A stretch of 64,000 nt of DNA from Buddleja alternifolia (lineage: Eukaryota > Streptophyta > Magnoliopsida > Lamiales > Scrophulariaceae), in contig CM033393.1 in the NCBI GenBank assembly GCA_019426215.1, positions 48,734,645 through 48,798,644 on the forward strand, in the 5' to 3' direction. How positions within the stretch are numbered: the first letter of the stretch is position 1; each line of letters starts with the position of its first letter. This document shows, in pieces, positions 32,423-44,216 of this stretch. Under the pieces are notes generated by a model. That model did not search any database. It had not been told where the DNA came from and saw only the letters and a list, made by a program, of their open reading frames with translations. Both the position numbers and the translations under genes were made by a program.

Positions 32423-34237
32423 TGTCATGCCCTTACAAGGAAACGCGACAAGGCCACGTCGTTTCAGTCAGAGACTGCTATGACATGAAGCCATCTTCAC
32501 TCAAAATACTCTCAAAAATCCAACAGTGATATGAAAAGTATTAAGTCCAAAACGAAAGGTCCTCAAACCAATAATATAGTATCCAAAGAGTTTGGAGTTC
32601 AGAACAATAATGATACTAAAAATCAAATTTCTTTCCAAATAAGAAATAGTTCCACAACAATAAAAGAATAAATGATTATAACTCCATAAATCTCCTAAAA
32701 TAATGAAGAAAAATTATCCAGTTTCCTATAAATAAAGAGATCCATAAATTGTCTCGGAGAACTTTTTTACTTAACTCCTCGAATCCATGAGAACTACGTA
32801 TTTGGAAAAATAAAACATTGCAAGGGTGAACTGCAACTCAGTAAGTAATTCTCAATACTCTTCTGCCAGATCAAGCATAAATAATAAAAACAAAACTAAC
32901 ATTTAAAATAATATATAGAAATACTATGTACTAGGATATGGAGAGTTTCAGAGCAATAACTCAAACTCAAATATCTTCAGCTCACAAAACACATAATGGC
33001 GCACAAATACCCAATACAACAAAGCAGATGAACCCTTGATCGGAGGGTATGAGCAGATGACCCCTGGCCAAGGGGACGAACAGCTGAGCTCTTGACCGAA
33101 GAGCACGCAGATGACCCCAGGGACTCACGAATGGACTCACGAATACAAATTATGCATATGCATCTGAGAGCTTAAAAAAAATTAACGAATTATCTCCATA
33201 TATCATAATAGAATATCCCAAAAAAATCAGGTCGTACACATACAATTAAAATTCCCTTCAAATTTCTTTAGGCATGCTTGATCCTGCTTTTAGAAGATTA
33301 GTATCTTAAATCCAAAGAATTTCTTTTATTACCATTGTAGAAAACGTGTCAATAATATCTTTTATGTATATATATATATTTTATATCGTACAAAATAGAA
33401 AAGTCTCGAGGATTACTTACCTCAAAATCCGGAGTTCTTCATATCACGAGTTCCACAAATTTTGAATTCTTTCTATGTCGAATCTAGATTTACATTACAA
33501 GGACAACAATAAGCACAACTCATAATCTAGTAAATTAAAAGATAATATTGTACTTAATAAGAACCTGGACTTGACAATAAATTTACTAAACTACTATTTA
33601 TGCCCCTCATAACTCTTACCCAAGATTATAGACCACTGCCCATGTATCTATCCATCCAACCCAATTATATGTAGTATCAGCACTACTAAAATTACTTAAT
33701 AGCTTAATTTATAGGAAAAACAATTATCCACTAGCAACGAAAATTTAGATTAATGAAACCCCCAGCAGAAACCTAGTCACGCATTCACTTCTCCTAAACC
33801 TGCATTCGATCCACCGGCTTACTTCATCAACTTACTGCTAACAAGAATTTTGTCTCAATATAGTGAAAAAGGCACAAAGAAATACTTGCTGACAGTTTCT
33901 TTCTCAGGGTGAGTTGGGTAATATTTTAACACATCTCTTCAATTGATGGGTTAAGGACAAATAAGCATTTAGTACCCTTCATAAGAACTACAATTTGATG
34001 GAGAGAAAACTCATCTACTCCTCCGATTGCAATCTTTGAAAGCTGCCGTCGTCAGTTTCCGGTGTTGTGAAGGAAAATTGCTTTAGTTTCTTATTAATAT
34101 GAACTAATTAAAGCCCTACCCAATCTCTATCACCCGGCTAGACACTATATATTCAAATCACCCTATTAGTTAAAATACCGAAAATAACCTTAATTACAAT
34201 CTATATATATATATGTATTAATTATTTGGGTGTTACA
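32423..34237 (-). repeat. gypsy-2 5' LTR (1815 bp)
   Basis: It starts TGTCATGCCC next to the primer site and ends GGGTGTTACA. The part from 33031 is co-linear with both pieces of the 3' LTR. It holds the undisturbed Sirevirus target GCATC at 33160-33164. Confidence 0.9.
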
Positions 34238-37182
34238 AAAAGACTCAGTGAGTTACTGTTGTGTGTGAATGGTTAACAAATAATTTTATTTTATCCAAAA
34301 CAAAAATATGACGAATTATAAAGTGATAAACAATTAATGTAAAAGATTTTATGCACAAAATTAAGTGTATGATGATCATAGAACCATAATTGCTGAAGCT
34401 AAACAACCTTATGACTCCCAACCAATAGTGACAAACCACCTTATCACTCCGGATAAGGAGCTACCTTACCAAACAAAACACATGCTCGAGTATATGTGGA
34501 AATAGAAACTCCTTAACACAACCACAAACGGCTTCTGTTGTGCATTGTGAGGGAGTAGGCTATTGCAACTCGGGGTCCCAAGAGGCAAGTCCGCTACTGC
34601 CCGGTGGTTCCCTCCGTATACCCAAGCCAAGTTGGATCCAACTAACCGATCAAGATAGAATCAAACTAGTCATTTGATCATCACACTAAAACCGATTTTA
34701 ACAGACGTGCAGATAATTGATTTCAAGTAATTTCAAACTAAGAGATTGACATAAACAGTTTTGAATTCACAGCTCTTTAAATCATTTCATAAACATGACA
34801 CGTATACGTATATAACATTTGCAATCTACATATATACCCATCCTTTCAGTTGCAATTACTACTATAAGGTTTGGGGTACTCACTTGATACGACGCTTCAA
34901 ACTTGTCCAGATGTCAGAATGCTCGGGGTACTATCTGTTGAAACGAAATGAATTACCACTTAGTCTTAATCCTAAGAAAGTTATAATCTACCCCAGAAAA
35001 TCCTCGTCCTAACTTAACACGCCAAAGTAATAATGGTTTACAAATTGTTAAAGCGAAACTATCCAAACCTAAAAGATATCAAATACTAGATTTAAATACC
35101 CTCATAATTTAAAAGGTGTTAACACATTTAAGATTGTTATCCTTCATAACAAAGGTAATAACTTTGCAAAAAACATTATACTATTATATTATAAAGTTGA
35201 ATAAAATAAAATAGAATAAATCTATTTTTATAACCAACTTACATATTATTTCATCTTGTTTAAATAAAAAGAACTTTCGATTTGAAAGAACATATATAAC
35301 CTCTAAAACGAAATCACACAAACATATACTGCAGCATATTTTGAATAATGTTTACAAAATGTTAGACAATTTGAAATACTATGAAAATTTCCACAATTGC
35401 TAAAGACTTACTGTATAATCCCCAGTAAAGTTTGCAATTTTTTATAACAACTATAAGTTAACAAACTTAGTACCAAAAGTAAGTCGTTTGAACCTGCGCC
35501 CTGTTTCTGGCAGTTTGGCTTTATTATTTTCTATAAAAACATTTACCAATTAAAATTAAGTGGAAATTGATGCATAAACTCATAACACATATACTTATTC
35601 GCAGAAAAAATTTGGTAATAAAAAAAAACAGGAACTATTCCAAAATACCAAGAACAACCTCAAACTCGGATTCCCGAGTACATTCAGACAGCCTCACGGA
35701 AACAATTTTAGTCGACTGCTCAAAAGCCTATAAATTATGAAACTTTTCACAAACGTAGTACAGACATTTAGATTTAATATAAAATTGTTTTTACTCATAA
35801 TAGACCGAGTTTTGATGAGTCAAATATTCCGAAAAGTAAACTCTAAAAACTGCAATCTTGTTCAAAAGTGTGTTTGAATCAACCAAAGTATCAATCTACC
35901 TATTGAACGAAAAAAAAATGCAGCAAAGTAACACATAGTAACAACTCATTTCCTACTAAGTAAGTTACTGATTGAAAAGAGATGGGTTGACCTTCAAAGC
36001 TTGATAGTTCTTTCACAAAGGTTGCCCTAAGTTGTTGACAAAAGAGAAAAAAAATGTCTATCTCTGTTGGGGAAAAGAAGTGTAAAACACTAGTCCGTTA
36101 TCTCTCTGACTTTGAATTAGATTATGGTTCAGAATAAGAGATAATAGGAGTGTATATAAGAGAAACCATTCTGAGTGGGGAGAGGTCTGAAGGAACGTGT
36201 ATGTATGGATGTAGAGAATAATCATGTGTTGTGGGCATGGTCTTAAATATCCTGGAATATCTCGAAATTTCGACCGAAATTTCCGATTTTCGGGGGTCCC
36301 GAAGCGAAATTTCACCTTCGATCCAATTTTGCAGAATATCTATCGAAATTTCCCGATATTTTCGATATTTCCCGATATTTCCGATATTTCCCGATATCTC
36401 GAATTTCTAATCAATTACTTTGTAAAATATCTTCCGAAATTTCCCGAAATTTCCAAAATTTCCCGAAATTCCCGAAATATCCCGAAATTTTGGAAATTTC
36501 GGCTAACCCAAAAAATTGCAAAATTTAAAATAATATGTAGTTATTTATTTTGCATGTACTATATATTCATTTGTATTCGTGCCCTTAATGCATGTACTAT
36601 ATATTCATTTTGAAATTTGTACATGCAGTATGAAAATGGAGGGAGAAGAGAGATCAGTGATAGCGATTTCGATCCTCCGAGAAACTCAATGTGGTTTTAA
36701 ATGATGATTTGTATTAAAATTGTGGTATTTTGTTTCAATAAAGTCTCTAGGAGATTTGGTTATTACTTTACTCTCAAATTATATTTATTTTATATTTTTC
36801 GCCACAGATTTTAATCATATTACTTGACAAAATTCTCTATACATATATTATATATACAATATTATTTATGTAAAAGATGCATAATTATGATATATAAAGT
36901 TCCACAAAGTTTCGTTGCAAATTTCCAAATATTTCTATAAATTTCCATGATTTCTTTAAAATCGAAATCGAAATTTTAAATATCCCCGAAATTTCCATCG
37001 AAATTTCCGTAAATTTAATACCCCGATATCGATACCGATACCGATATTTAATACCTTGGTTGTGGGTGTATGTGAAGTGTTTTAAAATCTCTAAAATCTA
37101 GATAATAATAAGATAACTTAGGAAAACTAAATTATATTAATTTAATTTTTATCTTATAATAAATAAAAAAAGGGACCTCACA
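34238..37182 (-). repeat. gypsy-1 3' LTR, right piece (with hAT-like insert)
   Basis: It resumes at the point that follows 7435 in the stub copy and 43215 in the 5' LTR, and it ends CCTCACA just before the polypurine tract. It contains the insert at 36236-37058. It keeps about 1.1 kb (roughly 34556-35675) that the 5' LTR has lost. Confidence 0.85.
36236..37058. mobile_element. non-autonomous hAT-like element in the gypsy-1 3' LTR
   Basis: A perfect 8-bp direct repeat GTTGTGGG (36228-36235 and 37059-37066) flanks it. The ends are CATGGTCTTAAATATC and, inverted, CAAGGTATTAAATATC. The sister LTR shows the uninterrupted site at 44092-44099. An 8-bp TSD with short CA-starting TIRs fits hAT. Both subterminal parts are packed with variants of CCGAAATTTCC and CCGATATTTCC. 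No transposase is present. Confidence 0.88.
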
Positions 37183-37197
37183 CTCCACCCCCTTAAA
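37183..37197 (-). promoter_or_regulatory. gypsy-1 polypurine tract
   Basis: The minus strand reads TTTAAGGGGGTGGAG directly before the 3' LTR start TGTGAGG. It is the plus-strand priming site. Confidence 0.85.
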
Positions 37198-37252
37198 TGA
37201 ATTTGGTCCCCGAATTCTAACTTGAATTAATGAAGAGCTCTGGATGGCGTTT

Positions 37253-38448
37253 TCACATTCCTTCTTCTGGCTCCCAAGTTGCTTCTTCCACCTTTTGACT
37301 CCTCCACAAGACTTTTACCATTGGAATCATTTTCTTACGGAGCTCTTGTATCGTTTGGTCTAGTATCTTAACCGGTTGTTCTTCATATGTTAGATCTTGC
37401 TCCAGGGAAAGAGTCTCATGTTGTATAATGTGTGAAGGATCGGGGTGGTATTTCTTCAATTGAGAGACGTGAAATACATTATGTAATTCATTCAAGTTGG
37501 GTGGTAAAGTGAGCCGTTATGCTACTGGCTCTATTCATTCCATGATCTCGAATGATCCAACATATCGAGGACTTAGTTTGCTTCCTTTCCCAATTCTAGT
37601 AAATCCTTTTCACAGAATAACTTTAAAAAACACACAATCTCCGATATTGAATTCTAAATTCCTTCTCCTATTATCCGCATAACTCTTTTGGCGACTTTGA
37701 GCGGCCCTCATCCTTTGTTTGATCATCTGGACCTTATCAATGGCATCTTGTATGAATTCTGGTTTTATTGCCCTTCTATGTCTTACTGACGCGGCCGCTT
37801 TGTGTTCGTCTAAATCCCAATGTAATGGTGACCGACACTATCTCCCATATAGTGCTTCATAAGGGGCCATCTGAATGGTGGCTTGATAGCTATTGTTGTA
37901 AGCAAACTCCACCAACAGAAGATGATTTGCCCAACTTCCCCCATAGTCCACAATACAAGTTTGAAGCATATCTTCCAAAAATTGTATTGTTCGTTCTGAT
38001 TGACCGTCAGTTTGCTGGTGTGCAGCCGTGCTGAAATTCAATTTCGTTCCTAAATTCTCTTGCACCAGCTTCCACAATCGCGACATAAATTTTGGGTCTC
38101 GATCAGATACAATACTAATTGGAATTCCATGAAATCTCACTATTTGATCCCTATAGACTTCAGCTAGCCTATCTGCCGTGAAAGTCGTCTTAACAGGTAG
38201 AAAATGGGCGGACTTAGTCAAACGATCAACAATCACCCAAATACTATTGTAACCTTCCTTGGATACCAGTAATCCAGTAACAAATCCATTGTTATCATTT
38301 CCCATTTCCAATTTGGGACCTCTAGCGGTTGAAGTAAACCGGCTGATCGTTGGTGTTCTGACTTTACTTGATGACAAGTAAGGCATCTTTGAACATAGCC
38401 AGTGACTTTTCTTTTCATTTTGATCCACTAGGAGAACTTTTTTAAGTC
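37253..38448 (-). pseudogene. gypsy-1 integrase with chromodomain-like tail, broken
   Basis: The HHCC end CLTCHQVKSEHQRSAG and the first catalytic Asp (ITMDLL) lie in one frame (38418-38233). The rest of the core, with IVSDRDPKF and TDGQSERTIQ, lies in another (38428-37838), so a frameshift near 38290 splits the catalytic triad. After further stops, a last block (37495-37253) has HNVFHVSQLKKYHPDPSH and ends EEATWEPEEGM, typical of the chromodomain-like C-terminus of plant chromoviral integrases, which target chromatin. Confidence 0.8.
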
Positions 38449-39080
38449 TCAGTACATCTTGTTACCCCCAGGATGAACTATATACTTAGACTTATGAGCT
38501 TCATCTAAAATAGTTTGCCTCAAATCCGCGTCTTTTGAGATACAAATTCTAATTTTATATCTCAATATCCCGTCACCGGCCACCTTAAAATTTTCCTTTG
38601 ACAAGCCTAACTCATTCGACCTAATTTTTAGGAGTCCTTCATCTTTATTTTGTGCTTCTCTAATCTTCTCAAGGATCATTGGTCTCACCAAACTATTGGC
38701 GAGCCATACTCTCGAGGTTACTCGAACCATATCTTTCTTAGTTTCACTATAACCATTAACGACGAGTTGTGCTATTTGGGATTTGCAACTTAGGGCATTA
38801 GCTACCACGTTAGCTTTGCCCGGATGGTACTGAATCAAGCAGTCAAAATCTTCATGTAGCTCCATCCATTGTCGTTGTCTCATGTTTAAGTCTTTCTGAG
38901 AGAAGAGGTACTTTAGACTATTGTGATCTGTGAATATCATAAATGTGGTCCCGTATAGGTAGTGCCTCTATTTTGCTAAAGTAAATATAATTGCTGCTAG
39001 CTCTAGGTCGTGTGTGGGGTAATTTTGCTCGTACGTCTTCAACTTCCTTGAAGCATATGCTATTACCTTGTCCTTTTGCG
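38449..39080 (-). pseudogene. gypsy-1 RNase H and integrase zinc region, broken
   Basis: It carries FTDHNSLKYLF, QRQWMELHEDFDC and GKANVVANALSCK. The last motif is normally VADALSRK, so a conserved Asp has become Asn here. The block continues into the spacer before the integrase HHCC region and ends near GGNKMY, where the frame is lost. Confidence 0.75.
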
Positions 39081-39980
39081 TCAATACAATCCTAGACACT
39101 TCTTCGAAGCATCTGTATAGATAACAAAGTTTTCAGAGCCATCAGGCAATGTCAAGAGCGGTGCTGTTGTTAAACGTTTCATGAGCTCTTGAAAACTGTT
39201 TTTACATTTCTCAGTCCACAAGAAGGGTTTCTTCTTCTGAGTTAACTCTGAAAATGGAGCCGCTATTTTTGAAAAGTCTTGGAAAAATCTTCTATAGTAT
39301 CCAGCCAATCCTAAGAAGCTCCTTACTTCAGTTATCGTTTCTGGCCTCTTCGAATCCATCACCGTCTCTACCTTAGAAGGAACAACCAAAATCCCTTCTC
39401 CGGATATGATATGACCTAAGAAGGCTACTTTACTCAGCCAAAATTCACACTTACTGAATTTTGCATAAAGTTTATGCTCACGAAGTGTTTGTAACACCAC
39501 CTTCAAGTGTTGTCTATGCTTCTCCTCAGACTTTGAGTAAACCAAAATGTCATCGATGAAGACAACCACAAACTGATCCAGGTGGGGTTGAAACACCTGA
39601 TGCATCAAATCCATAAACGCTATAGGAGCGTTAGTTAATCCAAAAGGCATCACTACAAATTCATAGTGCCCATATCGAGAGTTGAGTGCTATCTTACGAA
39701 TGTCTTCCTCTCTTATCTTGAGTTGGTAATATCCTTGTCTAAGGTCCAACTTTGAATACACTTGTGAACCTTGTAGTTGATCGAACAACTCTTCTATCCG
39801 AGGCAACAGGTACTTGTTCTTTATAGTAATGTTGTTGAGTCCTAGGTAGTCTATACACATTCTTAACGTTTCATCTTTTTTTTTTTTCACAAATAGCACC
39901 TAAGCTCCCCAAGGTGAAGAACTCGGCCTAATGAACCCACTATCAAGTAGTTCTTGTAGTTGGGTCTTAAGCCCCTTGAG
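39081..39980 (-). pseudogene. gypsy-1 reverse transcriptase, broken
   Basis: A 272-codon block from 39899 holds the palm and fingers: [30 protein letters not shown] and the catalytic FIDDILVYS with Asp 116-117. The RT connection [11 protein letters not shown] and the start of RNase H ([10 protein letters not shown]) follow before a stop at 39081. The linker upstream (39900-39980) is damaged. The catalytic Asp pair is kept, so loss of function comes from frame breaks rather than active-site change. Confidence 0.85.
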
Positions 39981-40751
39981 CTATGCAGGAGCCATGCTAT
40001 AAGGGGCTTTAGATACGGATGTAATTGCCGGGACTAGATCAATTACAAACTCCACTTCATGATCTATGGGTAGTGAGGTTAATTCACTAGGAAAAACATC
40101 GGTAAAATCTGCAACGATTGGGACATCCTCTATTCTTGCAACGTCCTTCGGTTTGTTCAATACGTGCGCTAAAATTCCAATTTCTCCTTTCCATAATCCC
40201 TTCCTCGCCTTGGTAGAAGAAATCAACTTGACCCTAGATAGTTTATAATCACCTACCAATTCAATCGATGGTTTCCTGGGTTCACAAAAACTAATAACCT
40301 TAAATTGACAATCTAGTCTCGCATGGTGTTCAGAAAGCCAATCCATTCCCAAAATTGCATCATAACCCTCTATTGGTAACAAAATTAGATCTGCAGGAAA
40401 AGACCTATCTCTAATACTGATATTACAAGCCTTATAAAACTGATTTGATATTAGGCTTGCTCCCATTGGGGCACTAACTTCTAAGTCGTATGGTAAGTGT
40501 TAACATAACAAGTTCATAGACTTAGCAAATTTGACAGATATGAAAGAATACGTAGCACCAGGATCAAATCAAGCTTTTCTATATTTTTGGGCGATGAGGA
40601 TTGTACCTTCGACCACCGAGGTATGGTCAGGTGCATCTTGGCCGTCCAAGGAATAAACTCTCGTTGGGACCTCTGCTCTGTTGTTGTTTCCTTGAGGGCC
40701 TTTCTCTTTTTGATAGTTTCTAGTGTTTGTTGAATTCCCAGGAAATCTCAT
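39981..40751 (-). pseudogene. gypsy-1 aspartic protease, broken
   Basis: A stop separates the linker from FDPGATYSFIS, where the catalytic DSG reads DPG, which should inactivate the enzyme. Another stop follows at about 40501. The downstream block contains GYDAILGMDWLSEHHARLDC, the usual protease C-terminal motif, and runs to the RT linker (ADFTDVFPSELTSLP). The block from 40466 to 39981 is 161 codons long. Confidence 0.8.
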
Positions 40752-41808
40752 TTTAGAGCAATCGCAAAGGAGTGTTGATCACTTCCACAAGCTACACAAC
40801 GTCCAGCTTTCTTTCAACAATTTATTTGCTCATGTATTGGTCCTCCACAGTAACTGCATGCCTTCACCTGACGTTGTCCCGCATTTCCTGATCCTAGTGT
40901 TTTTATCACTACTCCAGTCGAGTTACTCTGTTGGTTTCTAGGGTACTTAGACCTTAATCCTTTGTCCTTTCCCTCTTCCAATTGTTTGCAGGTGGTCGGG
41001 CTCTCTTATTAGACGAATATTGAGACTCCAGCTCAGCTAATCCTGCTTCCATTTTCAAGGCTTTTTCCACTGCGGAAGTATAGTTATTCTTATCCATCGG
41101 AAGAAGTCCTTTATGAATTCCTATGCGTAAACCTCTTTAGAATTTCCTTACACGTCTCTCTTCATCAGTCAGCATATGGGGTACATACTTGACCAATCTA
41201 GTGAATTCAGCTCCATACTGGCCGACTGTAAGATTTCCTTGTGTGAGTCAATTAAACTCGTCCTCTTTGCTTTCACGAACTAGCCTCGGAACGTATTTGT
41301 CATTGAACTCCTTAACAAAGTTCACCCAATTCTTGTTTGTCCTTTGCTGTGTCCATCGAGCTTCCACACTATTCCACAAGTAGCGTACATCTCCATCAAA
41401 CAGAAAAGTAACAAATCCTACCTTCTGTTTTTCAGTGTAATTCAAAACACTGTAAATGTTTTGAAGACTAACCAACCAAAGCTCAGCCTTCTGATCATCA
41501 GGCTCTCCCTTAAAACGCTCTGGTCGGAAACATAGAAAATGGTCAAGTGATTGGCCAATGGATGGTAGTGCAACCGGGTGGTTTTGGTTTTGGAGTGTTT
41601 GAACAAACTGCTCCATTACAGTTATCCTTCGAGTGAGGGGATCCTCTCCAACCGGTGGTAGCATTTGGGGTTCCGGTAGTGGTGGAGCCTATTGGGTTTT
41701 TTCTTCAGCAACATTTGCAGCAGCTCGTCCCATGTTTTGCGGTGTGTTGTCCTCTTGGCCTCCGTAAACGTGAGTTTGTGGCCTTCCTAGAATGCGTCTT
41801 GGTGGCAT
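40748..41808 (-). pseudogene. gypsy-1 gag, broken
   Basis: The start ATG at 41808 gives MPPRRILGRP. An in-frame TAG follows at 41689-41691, and then a 138-codon block with the retrotransposon gag domain (FRPERFKGEPDDQKAELW, YLWNSVEARW). A second stop comes at about 41248, after which gag-like sequence continues in frame with several stops. A CCHC knuckle CSYCGGPIHEQINC survives near 40817-40858 and is followed at once by TGA. A second Cys pair (CVAC) follows. Gag would coat the genomic RNA in the cytoplasmic particle, but this copy cannot make it whole. Confidence 0.8.
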
Positions 41809-42200
41809 TCTAAATCTTGAAACGTTGGGTTAGTCTTCGTGTAAGCTTAGAACGAACCGGGATATATATATATATATATTATTTGTGTAATTTTATTTAT
41901 ATAATTAATTATTGTTATCTTAAGGTAATGGAGTGTAACATATATTTATCCATAAGATAGAAGGGTAAAACAAGAATATAAGAGCAATTGTTTCACTAAA
42001 ACACATAAATATTATTCATGAAAATAAATAACGAGATATATCCTACAAAAAAAAAAAGATAACAATCTAATGTAGCGACCCATGAACCAAAATAATTCAA
42101 ATACTAGAACTTAAACTTCGACGACATCATCCTATGATCTACCGACTCTAAAACCAAAGTTTGTCCAATCAAAGGGAAAGACAATTAAAAAAAAAATAAT

Positions 42201-42602
42201 CTAATCCTCTCTCATGTCTTCCTCCGGATCCACTTCTGGTTCCTCTTCTACGTTATCATTTTATGGGTTTTCGTTTGGGCCCTTATTTGGATCTTCAGAC
42301 AAGCGCCTAATTATATTACCTTGTATCTCTGTGGTCATACTCTGAGCAAATACTTCACCCCTCAGATTCATTATAGTATGTGCTATTTGTGCACACCTTT
42401 CACTAAGACGATCTCGCTCTCTCAGGATAGCATCTCTATCATTCTCCAGACTATACACAACCCTATTTGGATAGTCACCTCCACATCTTTCCCTAGTGTT
42501 AGGTCCCACACTAGGACTATATGCTCGTCGTGACCTACGGCAAAGCATAACAATACGGGGGTGAATTCTTGGGTTATTTCCATTGATAACCTCTGGTTCC
42601 AT
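42201..42602 (-). CDS. leader ORF of gypsy-1 upstream of gag, function unknown
   Basis: The ATG at 42602 opens 113 codons. After one TAA the same frame goes on for 18 codons with an acidic run (EEEPEVDPEED) before the stop at 42201, so the first stop looks like a recent nonsense change. The protein is highly charged. A probable helix or coiled coil with LENDRDAILRERDRLSERC lies at about residues 50-70, and Arg-rich segments lie near the N-terminus. It sits in an unusually long (~1.1 kb) leader between the 5' LTR and gag, while gypsy-2 has only about 140 bp there. I know no named domain for it. Extra 5' ORFs are known in some other gypsy lineages (Ogre), but homology is not claimed. Confidence 0.5.
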
Positions 42603-42894
42603 CTATGCCTAGGGTGAAAAGAAAGAGAGGAAAAAAAAATTTTGGTCAATTATTTAATCAAAGAAGGGAAAAATAAGGAACTAACTTAATAATCATAAAG
42701 CAGCGGAATTTCAAAAAATGTCATCAAAGATTTTTTTTTAAAAAAAAAATAAAAAATAAAGATTTTAATCTTTCAATACAAAATCAATAAATAAATAAAA
42801 TTTGACTTTCCTATTGTCCTTTCGGGTATCCCAGACTTAGCCCATAATTCACAGTCTAAGGAACCTATCCTAGAGTAGCTCGGTGTAAACCCAA

Positions 42895-42906
42895 GCTCTG
42901 ATACCA
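42895..42906 (-). promoter_or_regulatory. gypsy-1 primer binding site (initiator Met tRNA)
   Basis: The minus strand reads TGGTATCAGAGC three bases after the LTR end, the standard plant initiator-Met primer complement. Confidence 0.9.
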
Positions 42907-42909
42907 CTC

Positions 42910-44216
42910 TGTAACAACCAAAAATTCTAACCAAATAGATATCAAACTCAAAACTTAAAATTCAACAATACTTAAAATTCCAAAACAAAATACTTCAACA
43001 ACTTAGTCTCATCCCAATAATAAAACATTCTAAGTCTCCAGTACTTGCAAAACCGGAAGGTATTCTAGTCTAACTACTACGAATAACAATTTTAAAGTCT
43101 AACTATTACAAGGAAGAGTTTCAGTCATCACTCAGCTCTTGATGAAGATCCACAGGCTCGTCTAAAAGGTCATCTAGTGCTGGAAGGAAGGAATGAAATA
43201 AAAATAGAAAAGTACGAGAGCAAAAAACTCAGCGAGTTACCATTGTGTGTGAATGGTCCACAAATAATTCTATTTTATCCAAAACGAAAATATGACGAAT
43301 TATAAAGCGATAGACAATTAATGTAAAAGATTTTCATGCACAAAATTCAATGTTTGATGATCATATAACCATAATTGTTGAAGTTAGACAAGCTTATGAC
43401 TCTCAACCAATAGTGACAGACCACCTTATCACTCCGGATAAAGAGCTACTTTACCAAATAGAAAACATGATTGAGTACATGTGAAAACAGAAACTCCTCA
43501 ACACAACCACAAACGGCTTCTGTTGTGCATTGCGAGGGAGTACATTCAGATAGCCTGACGGAAACAATTTTAGTCGACTGCTCAAAAGCCTATAAATTAT
43601 GAAAATTTTCACACAAGTTGTAAACAAACTTAAATTTAACAAAACATTGTTTACTCATAATAGACCGAGTTTTGATGAGTCAAATATTCCGAAAAGTAAA
43701 CCCTAAAAACTGCAATCTTATTAGAAAATTTCTTTGAATCAACCAAAGTATCAATCTACCTATTGAACGAATAAAAATGCAGCAAAGTAACACATGGTAA
43801 CAACTCATTACCTATTAAGTGAGTTACTGATTGAAAAGAGATTGGTTGATCTTCAAAGCTTGATAGTTCTTTCACAAAGGTTGCCCTAAGTTGTTGACAA
43901 AAGAGGAAAAATAAAACGTCTATCTCTGTTGGGGAAAAGAAACGTAATACACTAGTCACTTATCTCTCTCAGACTTTGAATCAGATTTTGGTTCAGAATA
44001 AGAGATAATGGGAGTGTATATAGGAGAAACCATTCTGAATGGGGAGAGGTGTGAAGGAACGTGTATGTATGGATGTAGAGAATAATCATGTGTTGTGGGT
44101 GTATGTGAAGTGTTTTAAAATCTCTAAAGTCTAGATAATAATAAGATAACTTATGAAAAATAAATTATATTAATTTAATTTTTATCTTATAATAATTAAA
44201 AAAAGGGGACCTCACA
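42910..44216 (-). repeat. gypsy-1 5' LTR, internally deleted
   Basis: It starts TGTAACAACC next to the primer site and ends CCTCACA. Near 43540 it jumps from the sequence matching about 34555 to that matching about 35676. The removed block is about 1.1 kb, and the joint lies in a shared GAGTA. It lacks the hAT-like insert: GTTGTGGG occurs once at 44092-44099. Confidence 0.85.

Larger units (their letters stand above)
12603..34237 (-). mobile_element. gypsy-2: Ty3/gypsy Tekay-like element nested in gypsy-1
   Basis: It has a complete 5' LTR (32423-34237), a minus-strand gag-PR-RT-RNH-INT internal region (27725-32422) and a 3' LTR split by the Sirevirus (12603-12735 and 26648-27724). The first ~608 bp of the 3' LTR are missing, together with ~98 bp of the gypsy-1 LTR next to it, so a deletion crossed the left border. 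No TSD can be read for that reason. Coding domains are better kept than in gypsy-1 but still carry stops and frameshifts. Confidence 0.88.
12382..44216 (-). mobile_element. gypsy-1: Ty3/gypsy element (Tekay-like), host of the nested stack
   Basis: Its 5' LTR is 42910-44216. Its internal region is 37183-42909, read on the minus strand as PBS, leader ORF, gag, protease, RT, RNase H, integrase and chromodomain-like tail. Its 3' LTR is split into 12382-12603 and 34238-37182. The gap between these holds gypsy-2 and, inside that, the Sirevirus. Flanks CACTT (12377-12381) and CAATT (44217-44221) could be a 5-bp TSD with one change. All protein domains are broken by stops or frameshifts. The lineage call rests on the chromodomain-like EEATWEPEE end and domain order. 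Confidence 0.85.
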
